Shown in pieces: positions 1 to 4,932 of a stretch of DNA of 5,869 nt. Every line of letters starts with the position of its first letter. Positions within the stretch are counted from its first letter, which is position 1. Below the pieces are notes generated by a model. That model made no database searches and was not told the origin of the DNA. It saw nothing but the letters and a program-made list of their open reading frames with translations. A program made the position numbers and the translations under genes. The DNA lies in contig SFHH01000155.1 in assembly GCA_004555735.1 (NCBI GenBank), positions 1 through 5,869 of the forward strand, given 5' to 3'. Source of the DNA: Acidaminococcus fermentans. GTDB taxonomy: Bacteria > Bacillota_C > Negativicutes > Acidaminococcales > Acidaminococcaceae.

Positions 1-11
1 TTTTCCTGTGT

Positions 12-17
12 TACTAT
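12..17 (+). promoter_or_regulatory. Candidate extended -10 promoter of citDEF
   Basis: The string TGTTACTAT at 9-17 fits an extended -10 element (TGn followed by TACTAT). The same 9-mer recurs upstream of the second transporter gene (4834-4842), and a one-base variant lies upstream of the first (3208-3216). Transcription would start near base 24, giving a leader of about 46 nt before citD. The -35 region and any upstream operator fall outside the window. CATAAT at 28-33 is a competing -10 candidate, so the assignment rests mainly on the three-fold recurrence. Confidence 0.45.
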
Positions 18-32
18 CTAAGTGCATCATAA

Positions 33-45
33 TGTACATTGTACA
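33..45. promoter_or_regulatory. TGTACA-T-TGTACA dyad in the citD leader, possible operator
   Basis: Two copies of the self-complementary hexamer TGTACA are separated by one T, giving a perfect 6-1-6 inverted (and direct) repeat. It lies just downstream of the proposed start point and 24 bp before the citD start codon, where a repressor would block initiation or early elongation. The sequence does not identify the regulator. It could also be a short fortuitous palindrome in AT-rich DNA. Confidence 0.3.
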
Positions 46-69
46 ACTGTTTAGAAGGAGTGATTTTAC

Positions 70-369
70 ATGGAATTGAAGAAGGCAGCCATGGCTGGCA
101 CTGTTGAGTCTTCCGATGCCCAAATCACCGTAGAACCCGGTTCCAACGGCATTGAGCTCACTGTTGAAAGCAGCGTTATCCATCAATATGGACGGCAGAT
201 CAAGGCTGTTGTCCTGGATACCCTGAAGAAGCTGGACGTGACCAACGCAAAGGTTTCTGTCGTGGACAAGGGCGCTCTGGACTGCACTTTAAAAGCACGC
301 GTGGAAGGCGCAGTATTCCGTTCTGTCAACGAGGATCCTGATACGCCGAATCCCTGGGAGGTGCTGTAA
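70..369 (+). CDS. citD: Citrate lyase acyl carrier protein (gamma subunit)
   Basis: This 99-residue protein is the acyl carrier subunit of citrate lyase. In the family it carries the 2'-(5''-triphosphoribosyl)-3'-dephospho-CoA group that shuttles acetyl and citryl thioesters between CitF and CitE in the cytoplasm. The N-terminus contains AGTVESSD (residues 9-16). Ser14 sits where the prosthetic-group serine of Klebsiella CitD lies. Length matches the family (about 98 aa), and the C-terminal half has the expected alternating beta-strand pattern. The start is supported by AGAAGGAG at 53-60, nine bases before the ATG. citE follows after one base, so the genes are co-transcribed and probably translationally coupled. 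Attachment of the prosthetic group needs CitX and CitG, which are not in the window. Confidence 0.95.
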   Translation: MELKKAAMAGTVESSDAQITVEPGSNGIELTVESSVIHQYGRQIKAVVLDTLKKLDVTNAKVSVVDKGALDCTLKARVEGAVFRSVNEDPDTPNPWEVL

Positions 370-370
370 T

Positions 371-1282
371 ATGGTTATCAATACGAATCCGAATTTCAAG
401 CGTCTGAGAAGATCCATGATGTTCCTGAACGCTCAGAAACCGAGCCTGGTCAAAGACCCGTATGTATATAAACCCGATTCCATCATGCTGGACCTGGAAG
501 ATGCTGTTGCCGAAAACCAGAAGGATGCTGCCCGGTACTCCCTGTTCCATGCCCTGAAAGAAATCGATTATCATGGCTGTGAAAGAGTCGTCCGGATCAA
601 CGGCCTGGAAACTCCTCACTGGAAAGAAGATATCCGTGTTTCCGTCGCCGGCGGCTGCGACGCCATCCGTCTGGCCAAGACTGAATCCGGTAAAGATATC
701 AAAATCGTAGAAGAACATATCCTGGTTGCAGAAAAAGAATTCCATCGTCCCATTGGCAGCACCCTGATCATGGCTGCCATCGAATCCACCAAAGGCATGC
801 TGAACCTGTATGACATCTGCACCTCTTCCGACCGTCTGTTTGGGATCGCCCTGTCTGGCGGGGACTATACCCGTGACCTGCAGACCAGCATTTCCAAGAG
901 CGGTGTGGAACTGATGGGTGCCCGTCAGCAGATGGTGATCACTGCCCGGGCTACCGGCCGTATGTGCTTCGATACTGTGTACACTGACCTGGACGATATG
1001 GAAGGCTTCCGCAAGGATGTGGAAATGATCAAACAAATGGGCTTCGATGGGAAATCCATCATCAACCCTCGCCAGATCCCTGTCTGCCATGACGTATTCA
1101 CCCCGACTGAAAAACAGATCCGCTGGGCTGAAGCGGTTGTCCGGGAAATCGATACCAAGAAAGCTATGGGTATCGGTGTGTTCCAGCTGAACGGCAAGAT
1201 GCTGGATATCGCCTTCTATGACGGCGCCAAGAGAACCATTTCCATGGCCAAGGCTGCCGGTGTCTATAAGGGGGATTTATAA
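371..1282 (+). CDS. citE: Citryl-ACP oxaloacetate-lyase (citrate lyase beta subunit)
   Basis: This 303-residue cytoplasmic protein belongs to the HpcH/HpaI-type TIM-barrel family. It cleaves citryl-ACP into oxaloacetate and acetyl-ACP. Recognisable family blocks are RRSMMF (13-18), LDLEDAV (40-46), VVRING (73-78) with a conserved Arg75, MAAIES (134-139) with Glu138, the GGDY segment (163-166) with Asp165, and GFDGKSIINPRQI (224-236). Glu138 and Asp165 are the likely Mg2+ ligands by family analogy. LNGKMLD (273-279) is the usual C-terminal block. Length is normal (Klebsiella CitE is about 290 aa). GGGAGGTG at 356-363, inside the end of citD, is a strong ribosome binding site seven bases before the ATG. 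One base separates it from each neighbour's coding region, which fixes the gene order citD-citE-citF. No disruption is seen. Confidence 0.95.
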   Translation: MVINTNPNFKRLRRSMMFLNAQKPSLVKDPYVYKPDSIMLDLEDAVAENQKDAARYSLFHALKEIDYHGCERVVRINGLETPHWKEDIRVSVAGGCDAIRLAKTESGKDIKIVEEHILVAEKEFHRPIGSTLIMAAIESTKGMLNLYDICTSSDRLFGIALSGGDYTRDLQTSISKSGVELMGARQQMVITARATGRMCFDTVYTDLDDMEGFRKDVEMIKQMGFDGKSIINPRQIPVCHDVFTPTEKQIRWAEAVVREIDTKKAMGIGVFQLNGKMLDIAFYDGAKRTISMAKAAGVYKGDL

Positions 1283-1283
1283 G

Positions 1284-2846
1284 ATGAAGAACGCAGTAGG
1301 TAGAGAAATTCCTGAAGAAATCCTGAAGCAGACCGGGAAAGACGTTTTCAAGGGAAGCTTCGTGAACCATCTGGCTGCATACAAGGCAGCTACCCATACG
1401 GTGGCTCCTGTGATGGATCCCAGCTATAGCAAAGTAGTGGATTCCATTGAAGAAGTGCTGAAGAAATGCGGCATCAAAGACGGTATGACCCTGTCCTTCC
1501 ATCACCATTTCCGGGAAGGGGATTATGTGGTCAATATGGTCATGGAAGCCATCCACAAGATGGGCATCAAAGACCTGACCATCTGCGCTTCCTCTCTGGG
1601 GAAGGCCCAAAACCCCATCGTTCCCATGATTGAAGACGGGACCATCACCAACATCCAGTCTTCCGGCGTCCGGGGCAAAATCGGGGAAGCCATCTCCAAC
1701 GGCAAACTGAAAGGCCTGGCCATCATGCGGGGCCACGGCGGCCGTGTCCGTGCCATTGAAACCGGCGAAACCCACATCGATATCGCTTTCATCGGGGCTC
1801 CCAGTGCGGATGATATGGGCAACTGCCGTGCCATCGGCAGCCAGAACGGTGCTGACTGCGGCGTATTGGGCTATGCTGCTGTGGATGCCCAGTATGCGGA
1901 CAAAGTGGTCGTGGTGACCGATACCCTGGTCCCCTTCCCCAACGTACCTGCTTCCATCGACATGACCAACGTAGACTATGTGGTCAAAGTGGACGCCATC
2001 GGCGACCCCACCAAGATCGCTACCGGCGCTGCCAAACCCACCACTGACCAGAGAAAGCTCCTGATGGCCAAGTATGCCGCTGATTTCATGGTGCATACGC
2101 CCTGGTACAAAGACGGCTTCATCTACCAGACCGGCGTGGGCGGTGCTTCCATCGCTTCCACCAAGTTCCTGGCTGAACATCTGCGGAAAGACAACATCCA
2201 TATCGGGGTTGCCATGGGCGGCATTGCCCAGGCCATCTGCGAACTCCAGCATGAAGGCCTGATCGACAAGATTGCCGATACCCAGGATTTCGATATGGCT
2301 TCCATCGAAGACATCAAGACCAACCCCAACCATTACGAAATCACCACTTCCCAGTATGCTGACCCCTTCAACAAGGGTGCTTATGTGAATAAGCTGGATT
2401 ATGTCATCCTGGGCGCACTGGAAGTAGATACCCACTTCAACGTCAACGTGGTCGTGGGCTCTGACGGCGTGATCACCGGGGCTCAGGGCGGCCATCCGGA
2501 TACCGCTGCCGGTGCTAAATGCACCATCGTCATCGCTCCGCTGCTGCAAGGCCGTATCCCGGCAATCTGCACCGAATGCACCACGGTCACCACTCCGGGC
2601 GAGACCGTTGACGTGGTGGTCACCGACTACGGCATCGCCATCAATCCCCGTCGGCAGGACATCATCGATGCTGTAAAAGACACCGATCTGCCCATCTGCA
2701 CCATCGAAGAACTGCGGGATACCGCTTACAAGATGGTGGGCACTCCTGACCCTGTACAGTTCGGCGACCGGGTCGTGGGCATCATCGAAGCCCGTGACGG
2801 TTCCATCATGGACGTGGTCCGTCAAGTGAAGAAAGCTGAATTCTGA
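1284..2846 (+). CDS. citF: Citrate:acetyl-ACP transferase (citrate lyase alpha subunit)
   Basis: The 520-residue product is the alpha subunit of citrate lyase, which exchanges acetate for citrate on the CitD thioester (citrate CoA-transferase family). Visible blocks include SFHHHFREGD (71-80), SSGVRG (126-131), a glycine-rich MRGHGGR (148-154), YQTGVGG (281-287), AMGGIAQ (310-316), GAQGGHPDTAAGAK (399-412) and VTDYGIAINPRR (446-457). Family members are about 510 aa. An in-frame ATG exists 22 codons upstream at 1218, but it lies inside citE and has no ribosome binding site. The ATG at 1284 has AGGGGGA (1269-1275) eight bases before it, falls one base after the citE stop, and gives the family N-terminus, so it is preferred. 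This is the last gene of the operon and a terminator follows directly. Confidence 0.95.
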   Translation: MKNAVGREIPEEILKQTGKDVFKGSFVNHLAAYKAATHTVAPVMDPSYSKVVDSIEEVLKKCGIKDGMTLSFHHHFREGDYVVNMVMEAIHKMGIKDLTICASSLGKAQNPIVPMIEDGTITNIQSSGVRGKIGEAISNGKLKGLAIMRGHGGRVRAIETGETHIDIAFIGAPSADDMGNCRAIGSQNGADCGVLGYAAVDAQYADKVVVVTDTLVPFPNVPASIDMTNVDYVVKVDAIGDPTKIATGAAKPTTDQRKLLMAKYAADFMVHTPWYKDGFIYQTGVGGASIASTKFLAEHLRKDNIHIGVAMGGIAQAICELQHEGLIDKIADTQDFDMASIEDIKTNPNHYEITTSQYADPFNKGAYVNKLDYVILGALEVDTHFNVNVVVGSDGVITGAQGGHPDTAAGAKCTIVIAPLLQGRIPAICTECTTVTTPGETVDVVVTDYGIAINPRRQDIIDAVKDTDLPICTIEELRDTAYKMVGTPDPVQFGDRVVGIIEARDGSIMDVVRQVKKAEF

Positions 2847-2856
2847 TTGAATCAAT

Positions 2857-2888
2857 AAAAAAGCCATCCCGACCGGGGTGGCTTTTTT
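2857..2888 (+). terminator. Rho-independent terminator of citDEF
   Basis: The left arm AAAAAAGCCATCCC (2857-2870) pairs with GGGGTGGCTTTTTT (2875-2888) around the four-base loop GACC. This is a 14-bp stem with one T-G wobble, ending in six T residues, and it starts ten bases after the citF stop. The A-tract on the left makes it potentially bidirectional. The right arm plus the next four bases (2875-2892) recur exactly at 4631-4648, at the end of the first transporter gene. Confidence 0.93.
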
Positions 2889-3022
2889 GTCATACGTCAT
2901 ACGCTTATGGAAATCCATTTTAGCAAATTGATTTTAAAATTTAATAAAGGATTCAAAAGGTTTTCTTGCGTTCGTCGCCAGCAAAGCTGGCTTCCATCGG
3001 CGTATGACCTATGACGTATGAC
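2889..3022. repeat. 134-bp inverted-repeat intergenic element (MITE-like) with heptamer ends
   Basis: The outer 13 bp are perfect inverted repeats: GTCATACGTCATA (2889-2901) against its complement at 3010-3022. The arms are tandem heptamers: GTCATAC twice on the left; GTCATAC, GTCATAG, GTCATAC on the right when read on the minus strand. Inside these, 2896-2912 matches the complement of 2992-3008 at 15 of 17 positions, ending in ATGGAA. The interior is AT-rich on the left (about 2913-2965) and contains a small hairpin, GCCAGC-AAA-GCTGGC (2977-2991). No open reading frame is plausible inside. The structure fits a non-autonomous mobile element or another dispersed intergenic repeat. No clear target-site duplication is visible, and copy number cannot be judged here. 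Confidence 0.65.
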
Positions 3023-3052
3023 GGGGCTCTTCTGCATGAAACGGCCCCTTTT
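3023..3052 (+). terminator. Weak candidate hairpin terminator
   Basis: GGGGC (3023-3027) can pair with GCCCC (3044-3048), with one wobble extension, around a loop of about 16 bases, followed by TTTT. It directly abuts the inverted-repeat element. The stem is short and the loop long, so a backup role behind the strong citF terminator is possible but unproven. Confidence 0.3.
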
Positions 3053-3148
3053 ATTAAAATTTTCTCAAATTATCTCTATTTATGTTCAAATGAAACAATT
3101 TTGTTTTCTGGTGGAAACCCGCATCCAGACTGGCTTTATAGGTATTCT

Positions 3149-3164
3149 ATAAGCATATGCTTAT
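3149..3164. promoter_or_regulatory. 16-bp perfect palindrome, candidate operator of transporter copy 1
   Basis: ATAAGCATATGCTTAT is fully self-complementary. Its centre (between 3156 and 3157) is 54.5 bp upstream of the first base of the proposed -10 box, so about -66 relative to the expected start of transcription. A matching dyad, ATAAG-N6-CTTAT, occurs at exactly the same distance upstream of the second transporter copy (4775-4790), although the bases between dyad and promoter differ. Position and half-sites resemble the Bacillus CcpC target (ATAA-N7-TTAT, dyad near -66 at citB), but the spacer here is eight bases between ATAA and TTAT. The regulator identity is inference; a LysR-type or other dimeric regulator would fit. 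Confidence 0.6.
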
Positions 3165-3180
3165 GAGTTTCATTTTGATT

Positions 3181-3220
3181 TTTATATTCGTTTTCAGAAT
3201 GTTCCTATGGTACTATGTAG
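3181..3220 (+). promoter_or_regulatory. Promoter of transporter copy 1 (extended -10)
   Basis: These 40 bases match 4807-4846, upstream of copy 2, at 34 of 40 positions; the flanks are much less alike. They include a TTTATATT block, TTTTCAGAA, and TGGTACTAT (3208-3216), an extended -10 with TACTAT at 3211-3216. No good -35 hexamer is present at 16-18 bp spacing (TCGTTT or nearby), which is common where an activator or an extended -10 compensates. The start would be near 3223, giving an ~86-nt leader. Confidence 0.55.
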
Positions 3221-3250
3221 TGGTGTTTGTTGCACTCTATTTTCCGGTTT

Positions 3251-3270
3251 CCGAGGCCAGCCCGTCTCGG
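3251..3270 (+). other. Leader hairpin of transporter copy 1
   Basis: CCGAG (3251-3255) pairs with CTCGG (3266-3270) around a ten-base loop. GGTGT (3222-3226) could close an outer stem with ACACC (3273-3277). It lies 20 bases before the Shine-Dalgarno sequence and no T-tract follows, so it is not a terminator. It may affect mRNA stability or translation. The stem is short and its function unknown. Confidence 0.3.
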
Positions 3271-3308
3271 GGACACCCCATTTTATTTCCAAAGGAGGAA
3301 ATTGCACT

Positions 3309-4724
3309 ATGTTTTTGGGCGTTGTTGGTTTCTTGATGGTTGTCATCATCGTGGCAGCTCTGATCCGTGGTAAATCCAACCCGGTTCCTCTGTTCGTGAT
3401 GGTTCCCGTCATCGCTGCTCTGATCTGCGGGTTCTCTCCCGCCGAAATCTTCGGCTTCGTGAAAGCCGGTGTGACCAAGACCTGGTCCACTGCTGTACTG
3501 TTCATCTTCTCCATCGTTTACTTCTCCATGATGGGTGATATGGGGCTGTTCGATCCCATGGTGAACTGGCTGGTGAAAAAAGCCGGTGACAACATCGTCA
3601 TGGTGACCGTGGCTACCGCCTGCATCGCCGTTATTTCCCACCTGGACGGTGCTCTGGCTTCCACCCTGCTGATCACCATCCCCGCTATGCTCCCCATCTA
3701 CAAGAAGCTGCATATGCGTCCTGTGGTGCTGGTCTGCATCATCGGTGCCGCCATGTCCATCATGAATCTGCTGCCCTGGGGCGGCCCTGTGGCCCGTACC
3801 GGTGTAGTGCTGAATGCGGACGTTAACGTTCTGTGGCAGCAGCTGCTGCCTCTGCAGGGTGCCGGTCTGATCATCCTGCTGATCTTCGCTGCTTACATGG
3901 GCATGATGGAAAAGAAACGGGGCGCCGGCCTGAATCCTACCGGTAAAGCTGCGGAACTGTCTGAAGACGAAGACGAAAAATCCGCTGACGACGATCTGTC
4001 CGCTGATGACGCCGCCTTCATGCGCCGTCCCAAGATGATCTGGTTCAATGGCATCCTGACCCTGTTCGTCATCGGCCTGCTGTGCTTCACCAAGATCCCT
4101 CTGTACGGGGCTTTTATGTTTGGTCTGGCTGTGGCCTTGATTGCTAACTTCCACACCGCCAAGGACCAGGCTCGTGCCATTAAGATGCACGCTGCCACCG
4201 CTCTGAGCATGCCCATGATCCTGCTGGCTTCCGGCGTGTTCCTGGGTGTGCTGTCCAAGACCGGTATGATGAAGGCCATGGCCAAGATGCTGATTGCCAT
4301 CGTCCCGGCTGCTCTGGGGCCTCATCTGCAGGATGTGTTCGGGTTCTTCGCTGTGCCCATTGGCATGATGCTGGGTACCGACTCCTACTTCTTCGGCCTG
4401 CTGCCTCTGGCCATCGGCGTCGGCCAGCAGTTCGGCGTTGATCCTCACAACATGGCCATGGCCATGCTGATCGGGAAGAACTACGGCGTCATGGTCACTC
4501 CTCACGCTGCTACTACCTTCCTGGCCTGCGGCCTGGCTGGTATCTCCATCAAAGAACTGCTCACCTTCTGTGCTCCCCGCCTGTGGGTCCTGTCCTGGAT
4601 CTCCCTGGCCTGCGGCCTGGTATCCCTTTGGGGGTGGCTTTTTTGTCACTGGTCTATGGTCACTGAACGAAGGAAGGCACCCGGACTTTCCCAAGTTATT
4701 TTTATTTCCGATTACTTCAGATAA
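3309..4724 (+). CDS. CitMHS-family citrate transporter, copy 1, with aberrant C-terminus
   Basis: This 471-residue inner-membrane protein resembles CitM/CitH of the CitMHS family (citrate-metal:proton symporters). Supporting features are hydrophobic helices from residue 1 onward, MGDMGLFDPMV (75-85), HLDGALASTLLITIPAMLP (111-129), NLLPWGGP (153-160), and a C-terminal half with LASGVFLGVLSKTGM (306-320) and TPHAATTFLACGLAG (397-411). A strongly acidic hydrophilic loop (about 201-243) separates the two halves. The ATG at 3309 is chosen because AAAGGAGG (3291-3298) precedes it by ten bases and copy 2 begins identically; an in-frame ATG at 3207 lies at the promoter. Family members are about 430-450 aa. 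Here, after Val438, the frame enters sequence matching the right arm of the citF terminator and a repeat remnant, adding 33 unrelated residues. The last helix is probably truncated or altered. Metal and substrate preference cannot be read from the sequence. Confidence 0.9.
   Translation: MFLGVVGFLMVVIIVAALIRGKSNPVPLFVMVPVIAALICGFSPAEIFGFVKAGVTKTWSTAVLFIFSIVYFSMMGDMGLFDPMVNWLVKKAGDNIVMVTVATACIAVISHLDGALASTLLITIPAMLPIYKKLHMRPVVLVCIIGAAMSIMNLLPWGGPVARTGVVLNADVNVLWQQLLPLQGAGLIILLIFAAYMGMMEKKRGAGLNPTGKAAELSEDEDEKSADDDLSADDAAFMRRPKMIWFNGILTLFVIGLLCFTKIPLYGAFMFGLAVALIANFHTAKDQARAIKMHAATALSMPMILLASGVFLGVLSKTGMMKAMAKMLIAIVPAALGPHLQDVFGFFAVPIGMMLGTDSYFFGLLPLAIGVGQQFGVDPHNMAMAMLIGKNYGVMVTPHAATTFLACGLAGISIKELLTFCAPRLWVLSWISLACGLVSLWGWLFCHWSMVTERRKAPGLSQVIFISDYFR
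4622..4644 (+). terminator. Terminator remnant inside the 3' end of transporter copy 1
   Basis: ATCCC-TTTG-GGGG followed by TGGC and six T residues reproduces the upper stem and right arm of the citF terminator (2866-2888) with a different loop. The A-rich left arm is missing: the bases upstream are transporter codons. What remains can fold as GCC (4615-4617) plus ATCCC against GGGGTGGC with a four-base bulge, so weakened termination is possible. The translated frame runs straight through it. Confidence 0.5.
4645..4675. repeat. Heptamer repeat, degenerate half of the intergenic element
   Basis: Three tandem heptamers, GTCACTG, GTCTATG and GTCACTG, follow the T-tract directly, just as the GTCATAC heptamers follow the citF terminator. 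CGAAGGAAG (4668-4676) then resembles CGATGGAAG, which follows the heptamers in the right arm of the 2889-3022 element when read on the minus strand. This looks like one end of a related element or a diverged relic. It is currently translated as part of transporter copy 1. Confidence 0.45.
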
Positions 4725-4774
4725 TTGTTCTCATTCCCGTTTCCCCGCATCCTGCCTTGCTTTGCGCCCTTTTT

Positions 4775-4790
4775 ATAAGAATTTTCTTAT
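4775..4790. promoter_or_regulatory. ATAAG-N6-CTTAT dyad, candidate operator of transporter copy 2
   Basis: The arms ATAAGAA (4775-4781) and TTCTTAT (4784-4790) are perfect complements around TT, and the flanking T4774/A4791 extend the dyad by one pair. The centre is 54.5 bp upstream of the -10 box at 4837, the same offset as the palindrome of copy 1. The outer five bases of each half-site are identical in both operators, while the central six differ, as expected for a protein binding site rather than leftover duplicated sequence. Confidence 0.6.
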
Positions 4791-4806
4791 ATCTTTTATA
4801 CTCTTA

Positions 4807-4846
4807 TTTATATTAGTTTTCAGAAAGTTCATATGTTACTATTGAG
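4807..4846 (+). promoter_or_regulatory. Promoter of transporter copy 2 (extended -10)
   Basis: This matches 3181-3220 at 34 of 40 positions. TGTTACTAT (4834-4842) is an extended -10 with TACTAT at 4837-4842 and is identical to the 9-mer upstream of citD. A weak TTAGTT sits where a -35 would be. The expected start is near 4849, giving a leader of about 84 nt. Its presence means copy 2 need not depend on readthrough from copy 1. Confidence 0.55.
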
Positions 4847-4865
4847 CCATAGAAAAAAGGATTCA

Positions 4866-4915
4866 TCCAATCCGCTTCCGGCGGCCTGCCCGCCCCGGAA
4901 GCACCAGTCCAATCC
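4866..4915 (+). other. Strong leader hairpin flanked by 8-bp direct repeats
   Basis: GCTTCC (4874-4879) pairs with GGAAGC (4897-4902). Stacked inside, GGCGG (4880-4884) pairs with CCGCC (4890-4894), leaving a CC bulge and a five-base loop: 11 GC-rich pairs in all. TCCAATCC occurs immediately before the stem (4866-4873) and again at 4908-4915, right against the Shine-Dalgarno sequence. GGATT at 4859-4863 could pair with either AATCC. No T-tract follows, so this is a 5' leader structure rather than a terminator. Copy 1 has a different, weaker leader hairpin. Confidence 0.45.
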
Positions 4916-4932
4916 AAAGGAGGAAATGCATT

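Noticed and set aside
1218..1283. In-frame upstream ATG giving citF 22 extra residues
   Set aside because: It lies within citE with no ribosome binding site. The ATG at 1284 has a good Shine-Dalgarno sequence and gives the family N-terminus.
1164..2918. Very long minus-strand open frame opposite citF
   Set aside because: It is a codon-bias shadow of citF: low-complexity His/Asp/Gly-rich translation, no family resemblance, and it runs across the terminator.
2977..2991. Hairpin GCCAGC-AAA-GCTGGC as an independent terminator
   Set aside because: No T-tract follows on the plus strand and the upstream gene already has a strong terminator. It is better read as an internal part of the inverted-repeat element.
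2889..3022. CRISPR-like array suggested by repeated GTCATAC units
   Set aside because: Repeats are only seven bases, directly tandem or inverted, with no spacers of regular length.
3207..3308. In-frame upstream ATG extending transporter copy 1 by 34 residues
   Set aside because: It overlaps the -10 box, precedes the likely start of transcription, and the extension is not present in copy 2.
3237..4694. Long minus-strand open frames opposite both transporter copies (also 4813-5814)
   Set aside because: Their translations mirror each other only because the coding strands are duplicates. They are Gln/His/Asp-rich with no start context, consistent with antisense shadows.
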